DNA of 64,000 bases from Streptomyces sp. SID5910 (GCF_009862125.1 NZ_WWHX01000901.1:39834-103833), one strand, 5' to 3'. Positions 34,623 to 42,648 are shown, counted from the stretch's first letter. A program made the numbers and translations. The notes: generated by a model not told the origin, from the sequence alone.

Positions 34623-35894
34623 CTATGCGGCGAGGGTGAGCAGGTGCCGCCACTCCTGGGCGGTCGAATGGATCACGTAGCGCAAGGCGTCCACGCTGTG
34701 GTCGTTGAGCTTGACCGGGCGGTCTTCGCCCTTCTCGGCGGCCTTCTCGTCCCACACGTAGCCGGGCAGCTCGTCGAGCAGACCGGTACAGGATCGGTGG
34801 ATGCGCAGTAGGCCGGCGGCGAGCAGCGACGCCACGGAGCGGATGCCGTCGACGACGTCGTTCGTCGCCTTGGCCAGGTTGGGGAATCCGTCCTCGTACG
34901 CCTGCGTGATGAAGCTCGCCGCGCTCGGGTCGACGAACGACCATTCGGGTTCTACGCCCTTCGGCGCGGTGGCGGGTGCGCCCGGCGGCCGGTAGTCGGC
35001 CAGCCACGCCCGGATCGCCGCGCTGTACTGCGCGTCGGTCATCTGGCGTTGCGCCTTGCGGGAGTCGTGCCGCCACTCGGCGCACGCGTACAGGCGGCCG
35101 TCGACGCCCTCTCCGAGCAGGATCACGCTGGTGGCGTTGACGGTGCCGTAGTCCATGCCCAGCCAGTAGCGCTTCATCTCGGGCAGGGTGTCGACGACGT
35201 GCTCGGCCTCGTCGTACGCCTCGTAGATGGCGCCCTCAGCCATGACCCACAAGCCGAGGACGTTGCGCTTGTAGAACAGGCCTCGGTACGACGCCTTCGT
35301 GCGGGCCTTGTAGGCCTCGGACAACCCGGGGTTGTCGTCCATGACGAAGTGCCAGCTACGGAGGCGGGTCTCGCGCGGGCGAAGTAGGTACTCGGTCTTG
35401 GCCCAGTGGTTCGGGTTGTCGGGGTTGGTCGTGGCGTAGATCTTGCTGCCCTCGACCGAGCAACGGGCGTTGAGCTGGTCGTAGAACGACTTGGGCAGTG
35501 TGGTCAGCTCGTCGACGTACCCGCCGGCGCAGGTCAAGCCCCTGACCTTGGGCTCGGCCTGGGCGTCGTTGGCGCCGAGACAGTGCACGGTGCGCCCCAG
35601 CACGTTCGCTGTGGGCGCGCCGTTCGTGTAGTGGATATCCCGCGTGAGCGAACCGAAGATGGTCGGATCGGTCAACGGCCCGAACACGTTTCGGGCGAGG
35701 CTGTCGCGGGTGCGCCCGACCATGACCAGCTCGCCACCGTCGGGCCGGTTGCACACGAAGTCCAACCAGCCGATCAGGCTCGCGATGGTCTTGCCGGATC
35801 GGACCGACCCTTCCCACACGTTCTGAAACGCGCGGGCCTCCATGATCGAGTCGATTTGCTTCGGGGAGAGGGCGAGGCTAGTCGTCGTCGTCAT
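34623..35894 (-). CDS. terminase large subunit
   Basis: A 423-residue PBSX/terminase-6-like ATPase-nuclease. The Walker A-like motif VRSGKTIASLIGW is near residue 31, and VDELTTLPK (Walker B region) near residue 130. The nuclease half begins with the Asp in WLGMDYGTVN near residue 245, and later FVDPSAASF. It packages DNA into the capsid. The start overlaps the small subunit gene by 17 bases. Confidence 0.9.
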   Translation of the reverse strand: MTTTTSLALSPKQIDSIMEARAFQNVWEGSVRSGKTIASLIGWLDFVCNRPDGGELVMVGRTRDSLARNVFGPLTDPTIFGSLTRDIHYTNGAPTANVLGRTVHCLGANDAQAEPKVRGLTCAGGYVDELTTLPKSFYDQLNARCSVEGSKIYATTNPDNPNHWAKTEYLLRPRETRLRSWHFVMDDNPGLSEAYKARTKASYRGLFYKRNVLGLWVMAEGAIYEAYDEAEHVVDTLPEMKRYWLGMDYGTVNATSVILLGEGVDGRLYACAEWRHDSRKAQRQMTDAQYSAAIRAWLADYRPPGAPATAPKGVEPEWSFVDPSAASFITQAYEDGFPNLAKATNDVVDGIRSVASLLAAGLLRIHRSCTGLLDELPGYVWDEKAAEKGEDRPVKLNDHSVDALRYVIHSTAQEWRHLLTLAA

Positions 35895-36432
35895 CGGCGG
35901 CGGCCTCCGGCTCCTGGTGCTCCGGGGGCGGCCCGCCGTGACGTTCGATGTAGTTCCGGGCGAGGCCGGCCATAAGGTCGCCGATCACGCTGCGGGACTC
36001 GGCGCCGGCGTCGTCCTTCGGCGGCACCAACTTCAAGGACCGGTCGACGGCGGTCGCGATGATGGACATGATCGACCGGCGGTCGGCGGCGGTCGGCTCG
36101 TCGGCGAGTTTCTGCGCGTAGGTGTGGTCCTTGCCGCCCCACTCCCAGTAGAGGGTGGGTGCCTGCATCTTCCCCAGCTCGCGCTCTGCGGCGTCCTGTA
36201 GTGCCTCGGCGAACGCGGTACGGCGTGCGGCGAGATCGGCCTTGCGTACGGCGGTGGCGGCCTCGACCTGCGGGGCCCGGTCGAACGTGAGCGGCGGATC
36301 GAAGGCGTTCGCGATCTTCGAGACGGTCGAGGGGCTGCGCTTGATCGCCCTCGCGATGTCGTTGCGGCTGGTGCCCTTGGCGTGCAGTCGCTTGACGGCC
36401 TGGCGGTCCTTGTCGGTGATGGGGCGGGCCAT
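35878..36432 (-). CDS. terminase small subunit-like DNA-binding protein
   Basis: A 184-residue protein with an N-terminal helix-turn-helix (VKRLHAKGTSRNDIARAIKRSPSTVSKIANAF), a helical middle and an acidic tail ending in six Asp residues. Its place directly upstream of the large subunit and its HTH indicate recognition of the packaging site. The acidic tail may contact the large subunit. Confidence 0.8.
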   Translation of the reverse strand: MARPITDKDRQAVKRLHAKGTSRNDIARAIKRSPSTVSKIANAFDPPLTFDRAPQVEAATAVRKADLAARRTAFAEALQDAAERELGKMQAPTLYWEWGGKDHTYAQKLADEPTAADRRSIMSIIATAVDRSLKLVPPKDDAGAESRSVIGDLMAGLARNYIERHGGPPPEHQEPEAAADDDDD

Positions 36433-36452
36433 GGCTCACCCCCTTGGCGCGG

Positions 36453-36665
36453 TCAGGTCTGGCGGGCGAGCGCCGCGTTCCCCCAGAACATCGCCTCTTC
36501 GATGGCGGTGATGGCGAGGGACTTCTCGCGGCCGTCGGGGCACGTCTCGTTGATGTGGTCGGCGAGGCGCCGGCAGTGCTGGCGTACGGAGGTGTGGGCG
36601 TCGCGCTTCTCGTTGGTGGTGGCGGCGTGGAACGCGAACCGGTGCTCGATGTCCTCGGGGCTCAT
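36453..36665 (-). CDS. acb2: Acb2-like anti-CBASS protein
   Basis: A 70-residue helical protein. DIEHRFAFHAATTNEKRDAH and the C-terminal REKSLAIT..EEAMFWGNAALAR fit the Acb2/Tad1 hairpin family. Acb2 hexamers sequester cyclic di- and trinucleotides and so block CBASS defence (known for phage homologues). It is encoded immediately downstream of a terminator and upstream of the terminase genes, a common place for Acb2 in actinophages. GGAAGG precedes the ATG. Binding spectrum cannot be read from the sequence. Confidence 0.8.
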   Translation of the reverse strand: MSPEDIEHRFAFHAATTNEKRDAHTSVRQHCRRLADHINETCPDGREKSLAITAIEEAMFWGNAALARQT

Positions 36666-36694
36666 GGGCGGTGCCTTCCGTCGGTGGCATGGGG

Positions 36695-36729
36695 AACGCC
36701 CCACCGCTACGGGGGCGCGGTGGGGCGTT
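36695..36729 (-). terminator. terminator of the lipoprotein gene
   Basis: Perfect 13-base stem AACGCCCCACCGC / GCGGTGGGGCGTT with a 9-base loop, 20 bases past the lipoprotein stop. Confidence 0.85.
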
Positions 36730-36748
36730 GGTCTGGTGTGGCGCGGTG

Positions 36749-37126
36749 CTACGCGGGGCACTTCGCGTTCGGCTGCGCCTCGTACTCGCTCTTGCCGTCG
36801 TCGAGGCCGGTCGCCGCTGCGCCCATGTTGCCCACGGCCTTCTTGCCGTTGGCGAGGCGGGCGCCGCCGGGGGCGCAGTTGATCTCGACGAAGTAGCCGG
36901 CGTCCTCGCTCAGCTTCCCGGCGACGTCCTCGAACACGTCCTGCATGCCGTCCGTCGTCTTCACCTCGACGGTGACGATGCGCTGGTTGCCGCTGTCGTC
37001 CTGGCGGGTGATCTCGTAGGCCGGCGTGTTCTTGGGTGCGGCGTCGGTGCTGTCGTCGCTGCTGCACGCGGTGAGCGTGGCGAGGGCGGCGGCGAGCAGG
37101 ACGGCGGCGGTGGCGGTGCGCTTCAC
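36749..37126 (-). CDS. phage-borne lipoprotein, candidate superinfection exclusion factor
   Basis: A 125-residue protein. A signal peptide (VKRTATAAVLLAAALATL) ends in the lipobox LTAC followed by SSDDST, so it should be lipid-anchored outside the membrane. Two further cysteines (EINCAPGG and AKCPA) may pair. No enzyme motif. The gene is isolated between two terminators and has its own start region, a moron-like arrangement. Superinfection exclusion is the usual role of such prophage lipoproteins, here only an inference. Confidence 0.8.
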   Translation of the reverse strand: MKRTATAAVLLAAALATLTACSSDDSTDAAPKNTPAYEITRQDDSGNQRIVTVEVKTTDGMQDVFEDVAGKLSEDAGYFVEINCAPGGARLANGKKAVGNMGAAATGLDDGKSEYEAQPNAKCPA

Positions 37127-37203
37127 GGTGTGGTCCCCCACGGTGGTACGGGTGTGTCTGGTGTGAGACATGGCGGGGGGCCGGATGGTTGTACGAGGCA
37201 TGC

Positions 37204-37239
37204 GAACGCCCCGCGGTCGTGGGGACCTGCGGGGCGTTC
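37204..37239 (-). terminator. terminator upstream of the lipoprotein gene
   Basis: Perfect 11-base stem GAACGCCCCGC / GCGGGGCGTTC with a 14-base loop. It ends the early transcript coming from the right, insulating the lipoprotein gene. The stretch 37240-37336 shows no gene. Confidence 0.8.
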
Positions 37240-37336
37240 GGTGTCAGTGTCCGGGCACGCCGGGGACGGCCCAAAGGTAGATCACGGAATGGTCACGGCG
37301 CAACCCGCGCGCGGACCGACGCGCGACCGGTCGTGG

Positions 37337-37582
37337 CTACGCTCGGCTCCGTCGGTCGCGGCCTGCGGCCTCCTCCCACGTGAGCGTGAATTGGTGGTAC
37401 GCCTGGCCCTTGGCCACTCGGTCGAGTTCCGAGCGGGTGCGTTCGCGGGCTGCGTCGGCAGCTTCCTCGGCCCGCCACTCGACTACTTCCTCGGGCGTGG
37501 CGTCCACGATCACGAAGGCGTCCGGCACGCTGTCGAACACGGCGAGGCGGCCGTCAGGCTGCTGGATGATCTGTTGCCCCAT
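37337..37582 (-). CDS. hypothetical phage protein
   Basis: An 81-residue protein: GQQIIQQPDGRLAVFDSVPDAFVIVDATPEEV followed by a charged helix EWRAEEAADAARERTRSEL. It resembles small actinophage proteins with a beta-hairpin start and a helical tail, often of unknown function. It overlaps the upstream HTH gene by 29 bases. Confidence 0.65.
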   Translation of the reverse strand: MGQQIIQQPDGRLAVFDSVPDAFVIVDATPEEVVEWRAEEAADAARERTRSELDRVAKGQAYHQFTLTWEEAAGRDRRSRA

Positions 37583-38021
37583 GGGTGGGTCCTTCCGTGG
37601 CGATGGCGGCGAGGTGGTGCGCGGTGGTGCGCATGGTGGTGCGTCGGGCGTTGGCGGCGGCGCGGAGGTAGCGCCGGATCGGGTCGGGGAGTGCTCCGGT
37701 GCGCGGGTCGGTGAGCACGTTGAGATCCTGGATCAGGGTGGGGTCGAGGGGGTAGAGCAGGCGTGGTGCGCGGACGACTCCGCTGGTCAGGGTGATGGTG
37801 CGCTCCGGTGCGGGGGACGGTGCGGGCGTGGTGCGCTCCGCCTGTTCCGGGGCGCGCTCCGCCGGTGCGGGGGTGGTGCGGAGGATGCGGCCAACGGTGG
37901 TGTGGTGCATGCCGGTCTGGCGCGCGACGGCGCGGTGGGAGTGGCCGGCTGCGGCGAGCTGGTGCACCAGGGCGGTGCGCTCGGCGCGCGTCATGGGGCG
38001 GGTAGCCTGGGTGGTGGTCAT
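37554..38021 (-). CDS. helix-turn-helix phage protein
   Basis: A 155-residue protein. Residues 10-50 (MTRAERTALVHQLAAAGHSHRAVARQTGMHHTTVGRIL) form a resolvase-like HTH, followed by a Pro/Thr/Ala linker and a helical C-terminus (DPIRRYLRAAANARRTT). It may regulate early or middle genes. Its start carries the recurrent GGAGCAACCCCCG-ATG leader shared with other genes here. Confidence 0.7.
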   Translation of the reverse strand: MTTTQATRPMTRAERTALVHQLAAAGHSHRAVARQTGMHHTTVGRILRTTPAPAERAPEQAERTTPAPSPAPERTITLTSGVVRAPRLLYPLDPTLIQDLNVLTDPRTGALPDPIRRYLRAAANARRTTMRTTAHHLAAIATEGPTHGATDHPAA

Positions 38022-38045
38022 CGGGGGTTGCTCCCGGTGGTTAGT

Positions 38046-38084
38046 CGGGTCCGGCCGGTGGTGACGTCACCGTGTCCGGGCCCG
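38046..38084 (-). terminator. hairpin downstream of the 74-residue gene
   Basis: CGGGTCCGG / CCGGGCCCG outer pairing, with an inner GGTGACGTCACC palindrome. Confidence 0.5.
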
Positions 38085-38098
38085 CGCTCGTTGGTGAG

Positions 38099-38323
38099 TT
38101 AGTTGGGCTCGCAGATGAACGCGAGGGTGGACGTGGTGCCCAAATTGAGCTTCAGGTCGGCCACGGTCTGGGCGAGGACGGCGCGGTAGACGTCCTGCCG
38201 GGTGCCGCCCGGCTTGACCTCGACGGTGCTCTCGGCGTTGGCGTAGCGGGTGCGGACGACGCCGTCGAGGCCTTCCTCGACGCATACCAGGCTGAGGATC
38301 CAGTGGTACGTGCCTGCCTGCAT
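38099..38323 (-). CDS. hypothetical phage protein
   Basis: A 74-residue protein starting MQAGTYHWILSLVCVEEGLDG, with TVEVKPGGTRQDVYRAVLAQ. Small actinophage protein of unknown function; no motif recognised. GGAGAGCAACCA precedes the ATG. Confidence 0.65.
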   Translation of the reverse strand: MQAGTYHWILSLVCVEEGLDGVVRTRYANAESTVEVKPGGTRQDVYRAVLAQTVADLKLNLGTTSTLAFICEPN

Positions 38324-38347
38324 TGGTTGCTCTCCTTCGGTGGTGGG

Positions 38348-38959
38348 TTACTCGGCGGCCGGGCAGTCCTCGCCCGACCAGTTCTTGTGTGCGAGGTTGC
38401 AGCGTCGGCACCGCAGGCCGGCGCTGGGTGTCGGGTGATGCCAGTCGTGCCCGCTCGCGTCGTCGGCTTCGGCCTGGGCGGCGCGGTGCTCGCGGAGTAC
38501 GCGGTAGACGTAGGACTCGGTGACGCCGAGATCGTCGGCGGTGTCGGCGGCGCGGACGCCGGCGTCGGCGTCGGCCTGGATGAGTCGGGGGGTGATGGCG
38601 GCGGCGGCCTCGGCGGCGAGGCGCAGGGCGCGTACCTCGCTGGTGTCGAGGCTGTCGGCGAGGCGGTCGAGCAGCTCGGCGCGGCCGTCGGGGTCGTCGG
38701 CGGTACGGTCCCAGTCATCGGCGATGGCGCGTACGGTCTCGAACGGGTCGCGGTCCTCGTCGGGGTCGCCGCCGGCCGCGATGATCTCGGCGCGGCGAGC
38801 GCGCTCGAAGCGTTCCATTTCGGCGAGTAGGTCGGCGTACAGCTTGTTGATGGCGCTCCTGCCCTTCATGCGGCGGGTGATTTCGACGGACGAGTAGGTG
38901 CGTCCGGTCTCGTAGCCGTGGGCGGTGGTGGGCTGCTCGTCGGGCTGCTGGTCGGGCAT
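38348..38959 (-). CDS. phage protein with HTH and zinc-finger-like end
   Basis: A 203-residue protein. A helical N-terminal half (MKGRSAINKLYADLLAEMERFERARR), an HTH-like segment (DTADDLGVTESYVYRVLREHR) near residue 150 and a C-terminal motif with CRRCN and EDCP that could bind zinc. Function unknown; DNA-binding is likely. Confidence 0.65.
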   Translation of the reverse strand: MPDQQPDEQPTTAHGYETGRTYSSVEITRRMKGRSAINKLYADLLAEMERFERARRAEIIAAGGDPDEDRDPFETVRAIADDWDRTADDPDGRAELLDRLADSLDTSEVRALRLAAEAAAAITPRLIQADADAGVRAADTADDLGVTESYVYRVLREHRAAQAEADDASGHDWHHPTPSAGLRCRRCNLAHKNWSGEDCPAAE

Positions 38960-38975
38960 GTCGTCTCCGTGGGGG

Positions 38976-39278
38976 TCAGGCGAACAAGGCGCCCTGTTCG
39001 GCGTCGGGCGTCATGTCGAACAGGGTCGGCTCGGGCGAGGTGGTGCGGGTGCCGATCCAGTCGGCGCGCCACGTGTCGGCCTCGGCGGTCGGCTTGTCGA
39101 GCCATGCCTCGGCGGTGGCGGTGGCTTCGGCGCGGTCGCGGGCCTCGGCCGTGACGCAGCGGGTGCACATGCGGGTGCCGACGCCGGGTGCGCCGGCGGT
39201 GCGTCCGCAGTAGGTGAGGTGGCTGCCGGGCTGCTTGTAGTGGCTGGTGCGGCCGCGCCCGGTGAAGCAGGTGCGCAT
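38976..39278 (-). CDS. small Cys-rich phage protein
   Basis: A 100-residue protein. The N-terminal half carries CFTG, YCGRT and MCTRCV, a spacing that could form a zinc ribbon; an acidic helix follows. GGGAGCAACCCCC directly precedes the ATG. Function unknown. Confidence 0.65.
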   Translation of the reverse strand: MRTCFTGRGRTSHYKQPGSHLTYCGRTAGAPGVGTRMCTRCVTAEARDRAEATATAEAWLDKPTAEADTWRADWIGTRTTSPEPTLFDMTPDAEQGALFA

Positions 39279-39295
39279 GGGGGTTGCTCCCTTCA

Positions 39296-39316
39296 GTGCC
39301 GGGTGACGTCCGGCAC
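39296..39316 (-). terminator. short hairpin upstream of the Cys-rich gene
   Basis: GTGCCGG / CCGGCAC with a 7-base loop. Confidence 0.4.
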
Positions 39317-39321
39317 GGCCG

Positions 39322-39342
39322 ACTGTACTGGGTACTGTACTG
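39322..39342. repeat. ACTGTACTG direct repeat
   Basis: ACTGTACTG occurs at 39322-39330 and 39334-39342, 12 bases apart, in the 121-base gap between the genes at 39278 and 39400. A regulator could bind both on one face of the helix. Confidence 0.5.
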
Positions 39343-39399
39343 AGTGCACAATCGGATCGGGGAAAGGGGCGCGCCCAACTCGCGGCACGCCCCCGGGTG

Positions 39400-40215
39400 T
39401 TACGCGGCGTCGGCCTCGGCCCGCTCCCGGGCGGCGTGCATCGCGGCCCACAGCCCGACCAGTTCGGCGCCCCGCCACGTGCGCCGGCGCCCGTCGAGGA
39501 TGACCGGGGCCCCGCACGCCTCGCCGCGGTCGCACGTGACGTACGGTTCGCCGCCGCGACGGGTGTGGCCGGTGAGGGTGTCGCCGCACCAGGGGCACGG
39601 CTCGGTCAGCTCCGTCGTGCGGCCGTCGCGCTGTAGGGCCCGCTCGACGGTGGCGCGGGCGCGGCGCACAGTAGCGGCGGCCTCGTCGAGGGTGCGGAGC
39701 GGCACGGGCTGGAACAGGTCGCCGTGCTGCTCGCCGAGTATGCGGCCCTCGATCCACACGGCGGCCCAGTGGAGTCCGTAGGCGCGGCTGCCGGGGCTGG
39801 CGGCGCGGGCGGTCACGCTGGCGTTGTGGGTGGGGAGGTGCCAGCGGGCCGGGTCGTCGCGGTCGTCCTGGTCGACGGCGGGGCGCTGCGCCTGCTCGGC
39901 GATCCGGTCGGCCAGCTCGAACAGGGCCCGCTCGACCGACAGGGCGGCGTCGAGGGCGTCGAGGTTCGCGGGCGCCGGGTGCTCGCGGAGGATGAGCGGC
40001 ATGCGGCCGATGACGGGGTCGGCGTCGTGGTCGCGGGCGGCGGCCTGCATGTCGACGGTGCGGTATTCGCGCGGGGGCCACTCGGTGGCGGGCGGGGTGT
40101 CGATGGCGGCGAGCAGGTCGCCCCACTGCTCGCGGATGGCGCGGAGATCCTCGGCGGCGGTGGTGATGGTGCGCATGGTGGCGACGGCGGCGGCGTCAAG
40201 GGCGGGCGTGTGCAT
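39400..40215 (-). CDS. phage protein with C-terminal zinc ribbon
   Basis: A 271-residue protein. The long N-terminal helical part (AVATMRTITTAAEDLRAIREQWG, ALFELADRIAEQAQ) leads to a zinc-ribbon-like end: CPWCGDTLTGHTR, then VTCDRGEACG, followed by an HTH-like tail TWRGAELVGLW. This layout is seen in actinophage proteins of unknown function. AGGAGCAACCCGCC precedes the ATG. Confidence 0.7.
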   Translation of the reverse strand: MHTPALDAAAVATMRTITTAAEDLRAIREQWGDLLAAIDTPPATEWPPREYRTVDMQAAARDHDADPVIGRMPLILREHPAPANLDALDAALSVERALFELADRIAEQAQRPAVDQDDRDDPARWHLPTHNASVTARAASPGSRAYGLHWAAVWIEGRILGEQHGDLFQPVPLRTLDEAAATVRRARATVERALQRDGRTTELTEPCPWCGDTLTGHTRRGGEPYVTCDRGEACGAPVILDGRRRTWRGAELVGLWAAMHAARERAEADAA

Positions 40216-40238
40216 GGCGGGTTGCTCCTGGTCGAGCG

Positions 40239-40265
40239 GGCGCCCCGCGGGTGAGGCGGGGCGCC
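40239..40265 (-). terminator. terminator of the early block from the right
   Basis: Perfect 10-base stem GGCGCCCCGC / GCGGGGCGCC with a 7-base loop. Confidence 0.8.
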
Positions 40266-40271
40266 GGGTGA

Positions 40272-41339
40272 TCACGGGTAGACGGCGAGGCAGACGGCGC
40301 GACACGGGCAGTCGTCGGGGCACAGCTCGGCGAGGGTGGCGCGGACGATATCGGCGTACTCGTCGGCGACCGTGGCGCGGGCCTGGAACTCGCGGCGGAA
40401 CGCGAACGCGGAGAGGATGCGCCGGCCGATCTCGCGGTCGGCTTTGGTGCGGCCTGCGGCGAACAACTCGGAGCCGTGGGCGGCGGCACGGTGTGCGGCC
40501 TCGACGATGGGACGTTCGGCGGCCATGGCGGCGCGGTCGGCCTTGCGGTCGCGGCGGCAGGCGTACCACGCGAGGCGGTACCGGTTGGCCTTGTGGCGGG
40601 CGTCGTGCAGCGCGGCGGCGATCACGGCGCGTTCGTGCTCCAGCTCCTCGACGCGCTTGCGGTCGGCCTTGACGGCGGCGCGGGCCGCCCACTCGTGCGC
40701 CTGGGCGGCCCAGTCGATGAGTGCCGGCCACTCGTGATCGCCGTGGGCGTGCAAGGCGGTGGCGAGGGCCTGGCGCTGCTCGGCGAGCTGCTGCTCGGCT
40801 TCGGCGCGGGCGGCCTCGGCGTCGTTGCTGCACTGGTGCGCTGCGCGTTGCAGCTCCTCTGCCTGCTCGGCGCGCTTCGTCAGTTCCTCGAATCCCTCAG
40901 CAAGCCCTTCGGCGGTCTGCTGCCGGATGGCGTCGAGTCGGCCGGCGAATGTGTCGGCGGCGGCCTGGCGGTACTTCTCGGCGGCCCGGTAGCCCTCGAC
41001 TTCGGCCTCGGCCTGCTCGGCGCGCCGCTGGGCGTCGCGGATGCGGTCGAGGGGACGCGGGCCGAGGACGGACCGGTACGCGGTGAGCTGCTCCTCGGCG
41101 TCGAGGGCGCGCTGCTCCAGTTCGCGTATCGCGTCGTCGGCGGCGGCGCGGTGCTTGCCGTAGGCGGTGCCGGTCTCGGCGAGACTGCGGCGGGTCTGGT
41201 CGTAGGCGCGCTGCTCCTCGCGTACGGACTCGACCATGAGCGCGGCTTCGGCGGTGGTGAGGTTGCCGCGGAGAGCGCGGGACAAGAGGTTGTCGAGTAG
41301 GTCGCGGCGGTCGCGGCGGCGCTGGGCGGTCGGCTTCAC
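40272..41339 (-). CDS. long coiled-coil phage protein
   Basis: A 355-residue, nearly fully helical protein (DAIRELEQRALDAEEQLTAYR, RAEQAEAEVEGYRAAEKYRQAAADTF, ALDEHERAV-type segments) with a short C-terminal motif ELCPDDCPCRAVC of four cysteines. Probably oligomeric; no enzyme motif. The GTG at 41339 overlaps the upstream stop as GTGA. Confidence 0.68.
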   Translation of the reverse strand: MKPTAQRRRDRRDLLDNLLSRALRGNLTTAEAALMVESVREEQRAYDQTRRSLAETGTAYGKHRAAADDAIRELEQRALDAEEQLTAYRSVLGPRPLDRIRDAQRRAEQAEAEVEGYRAAEKYRQAAADTFAGRLDAIRQQTAEGLAEGFEELTKRAEQAEELQRAAHQCSNDAEAARAEAEQQLAEQRQALATALHAHGDHEWPALIDWAAQAHEWAARAAVKADRKRVEELEHERAVIAAALHDARHKANRYRLAWYACRRDRKADRAAMAAERPIVEAAHRAAAHGSELFAAGRTKADREIGRRILSAFAFRREFQARATVADEYADIVRATLAELCPDDCPCRAVCLAVYP

Positions 41340-41863
41340 TGCTGCTCCTCGGCTTCCTGGCGTGCGGTGTCGGCGATGGTCGACAGGCGGGCGACGAACG
41401 CGGGCAGCGCAGCGAGGGGGATGGATGAACCGCTGGGGCTGGTTCGGAAGTAGATGCCGGGGTTCTCCTGGCCGTGGGCGAGGTAGACGGCGGGGGCGAC
41501 CAACAGGCGGTCTCCGTCGACATCGGCGTGTGCGTAGGTCGGCCGGCCGTCGGGGTCGGGCTTGTACTGCTCGGGCTCGGCCTGGCCGATGGGCGTCCAC
41601 GTGGTGTGGGCCTGCTCGATGTGGCCGGACACGACTCCGTCACGCGGCCCGCCGTAGGCGTCGACGGTGTGGAACGTGAGTTGCCCGCGGGCGGCACCGG
41701 GCGTGTTGTAGGGGCCGTAGGCGGTGGTGTACTCGGGGCCGTCCCACAGGAATCGGGGCGAGGCGAGGTTGCCGCGTTCCCAGTTCGGATTGTCGCGGCG
41801 CTGGCGGGCGACGATGACGACGCGGAACATCTGGTGTTCGTCGCTGACGAGTCGGCGGGCCAT
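41336..41863 (-). CDS. hypothetical phage protein
   Basis: A 175-residue protein starting MARRLVSDEHQMFRVVIVA, with RFLWDGPEYTTAYGPYNTPG and QLTFHTVDAYG. It resembles small actinophage proteins of unknown role. It belongs to the tightly coupled leftward group 40272-42194. Confidence 0.65.
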   Translation of the reverse strand: MARRLVSDEHQMFRVVIVARQRRDNPNWERGNLASPRFLWDGPEYTTAYGPYNTPGAARGQLTFHTVDAYGGPRDGVVSGHIEQAHTTWTPIGQAEPEQYKPDPDGRPTYAHADVDGDRLLVAPAVYLAHGQENPGIYFRTSPSGSSIPLAALPAFVARLSTIADTARQEAEEQQ

Positions 41864-42006
41864 CAGGGGCGCTCCTTGGTGGCGTCGAGGATGAGCAGGA
41901 CGGCGATGGCGTAGGCGAACGCGGCGATGGTCCAGTTGCCGTCAAGGGCGTACTCGGTGGCGCTGCCGGTGCATGCGGCGGCGAGCAGGAACGGGATCGC
42001 CTTCAC
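41863..42006 (-). CDS. small membrane peptide
   Basis: A 47-residue peptide with two hydrophobic stretches (IPFLLAAACTGSATEYAL and WTIAAFAYAIAVLLIL). The start overlaps the upstream stop as GTGA and its own stop overlaps the next ATG by one base (TGATG), so translation is tightly linked. Function unknown. Confidence 0.6.
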   Translation of the reverse strand: MKAIPFLLAAACTGSATEYALDGNWTIAAFAYAIAVLLILDATKERP

Positions 42007-42194
42007 TGCTGCTGCTCCTTGGTGGGGGCGAGTCCGTCGAGGACGGGCGGGACGATGCGGCACACGCTGTTGAGGCAGACCTGTTCGGCGTGGGCGACGT
42101 AGTGGACGTGGTGGCCGGCGGCGAGCAGCTCGTCGGCGGCCTGGCGGGCGGTGTGGGTCCGGCCGGTGCGGCGGGGGTGGGTGGGGGCGGTCAT
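42003..42194 (-). CDS. small hypothetical phage protein
   Basis: A 63-residue protein (HPRRTGRTHTARQAADELLAAGHHVHYV) with a possible helical dimer region. No family recognised. It heads a coupled group that starts just after a terminator. A further ORF overlapping its start (ends 42191) is not convincing. Confidence 0.55.
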   Translation of the reverse strand: MTAPTHPRRTGRTHTARQAADELLAAGHHVHYVAHAEQVCLNSVCRIVPPVLDGLAPTKEQQQ

Positions 42195-42299
42195 GGCTGG
42201 CGTTCCTTGCGGGCGAGGATGCGGGCGCGGTGCCATCGGTTGGAGAACGGCACCCCTGCGAACAGGAGGGAGGGGGAGAGGACTAGGCCGGTGCGATGG

Positions 42300-42334
42300 G
42301 CGAGGTACCGCCACGACAGGCGGCGGTACCTCGC
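42300..42334 (-). terminator. terminator downstream of the 100-residue gene
   Basis: Perfect 13-base stem GCGAGGTACCGCC / GGCGGTACCTCGC with a 9-base loop, 12 bases past the stop at 42346. Confidence 0.85.
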
Positions 42335-42345
42335 TGGGCGGTGGG

Positions 42346-42648
42346 TCAGTGGCCGCGAGGGTTGCACTGGGACAGGGGGCATCCGTGGGTGTGGCACCAG
42401 TCGGGGGACCGCTCGTCGATGGCGGTCGCGGCGATGTGGTCGGGCTTCACGGCGGAACGTTCCTTCCGGGCGGTGTTGCGGGCGAGGCGCAGTAGGTCGC
42501 GGTCGTCCTGGGCGGCGCGGCGTGCGGCGCGCCATTCGGGGGTGCGGTGGTCGAGGGCGCGGCGTGCGGCGTGGCAGGCGGCGAGGGCGAAGGGGAGGCC
42601 GGACGCGGTGACGCCGGCCACGACCGCGGCGCCTTCCATCGGGGTCAC
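42346..42648 (-). CDS. hypothetical phage protein with membrane-like start
   Basis: A 100-residue protein. Residues 5-28 (GAAVVAGVTASGLPFALAAC) are hydrophobic, possibly a signal anchor. A basic helical part and a Cys/His end (DWCHTHGCPLSQCNPRGH) follow. The ATG overlaps the upstream stop (ATGA). Confidence 0.62.
   Translation of the reverse strand: MTPMEGAAVVAGVTASGLPFALAACHAARRALDHRTPEWRAARRAAQDDRDLLRLARNTARKERSAVKPDHIAATAIDERSPDWCHTHGCPLSQCNPRGH

Noticed and set aside
42191..42367. 58-residue ORF coupled to the 63-residue gene
   Set aside because: It runs through a perfect terminator hairpin, has no ribosome binding site and no recognisable sequence.
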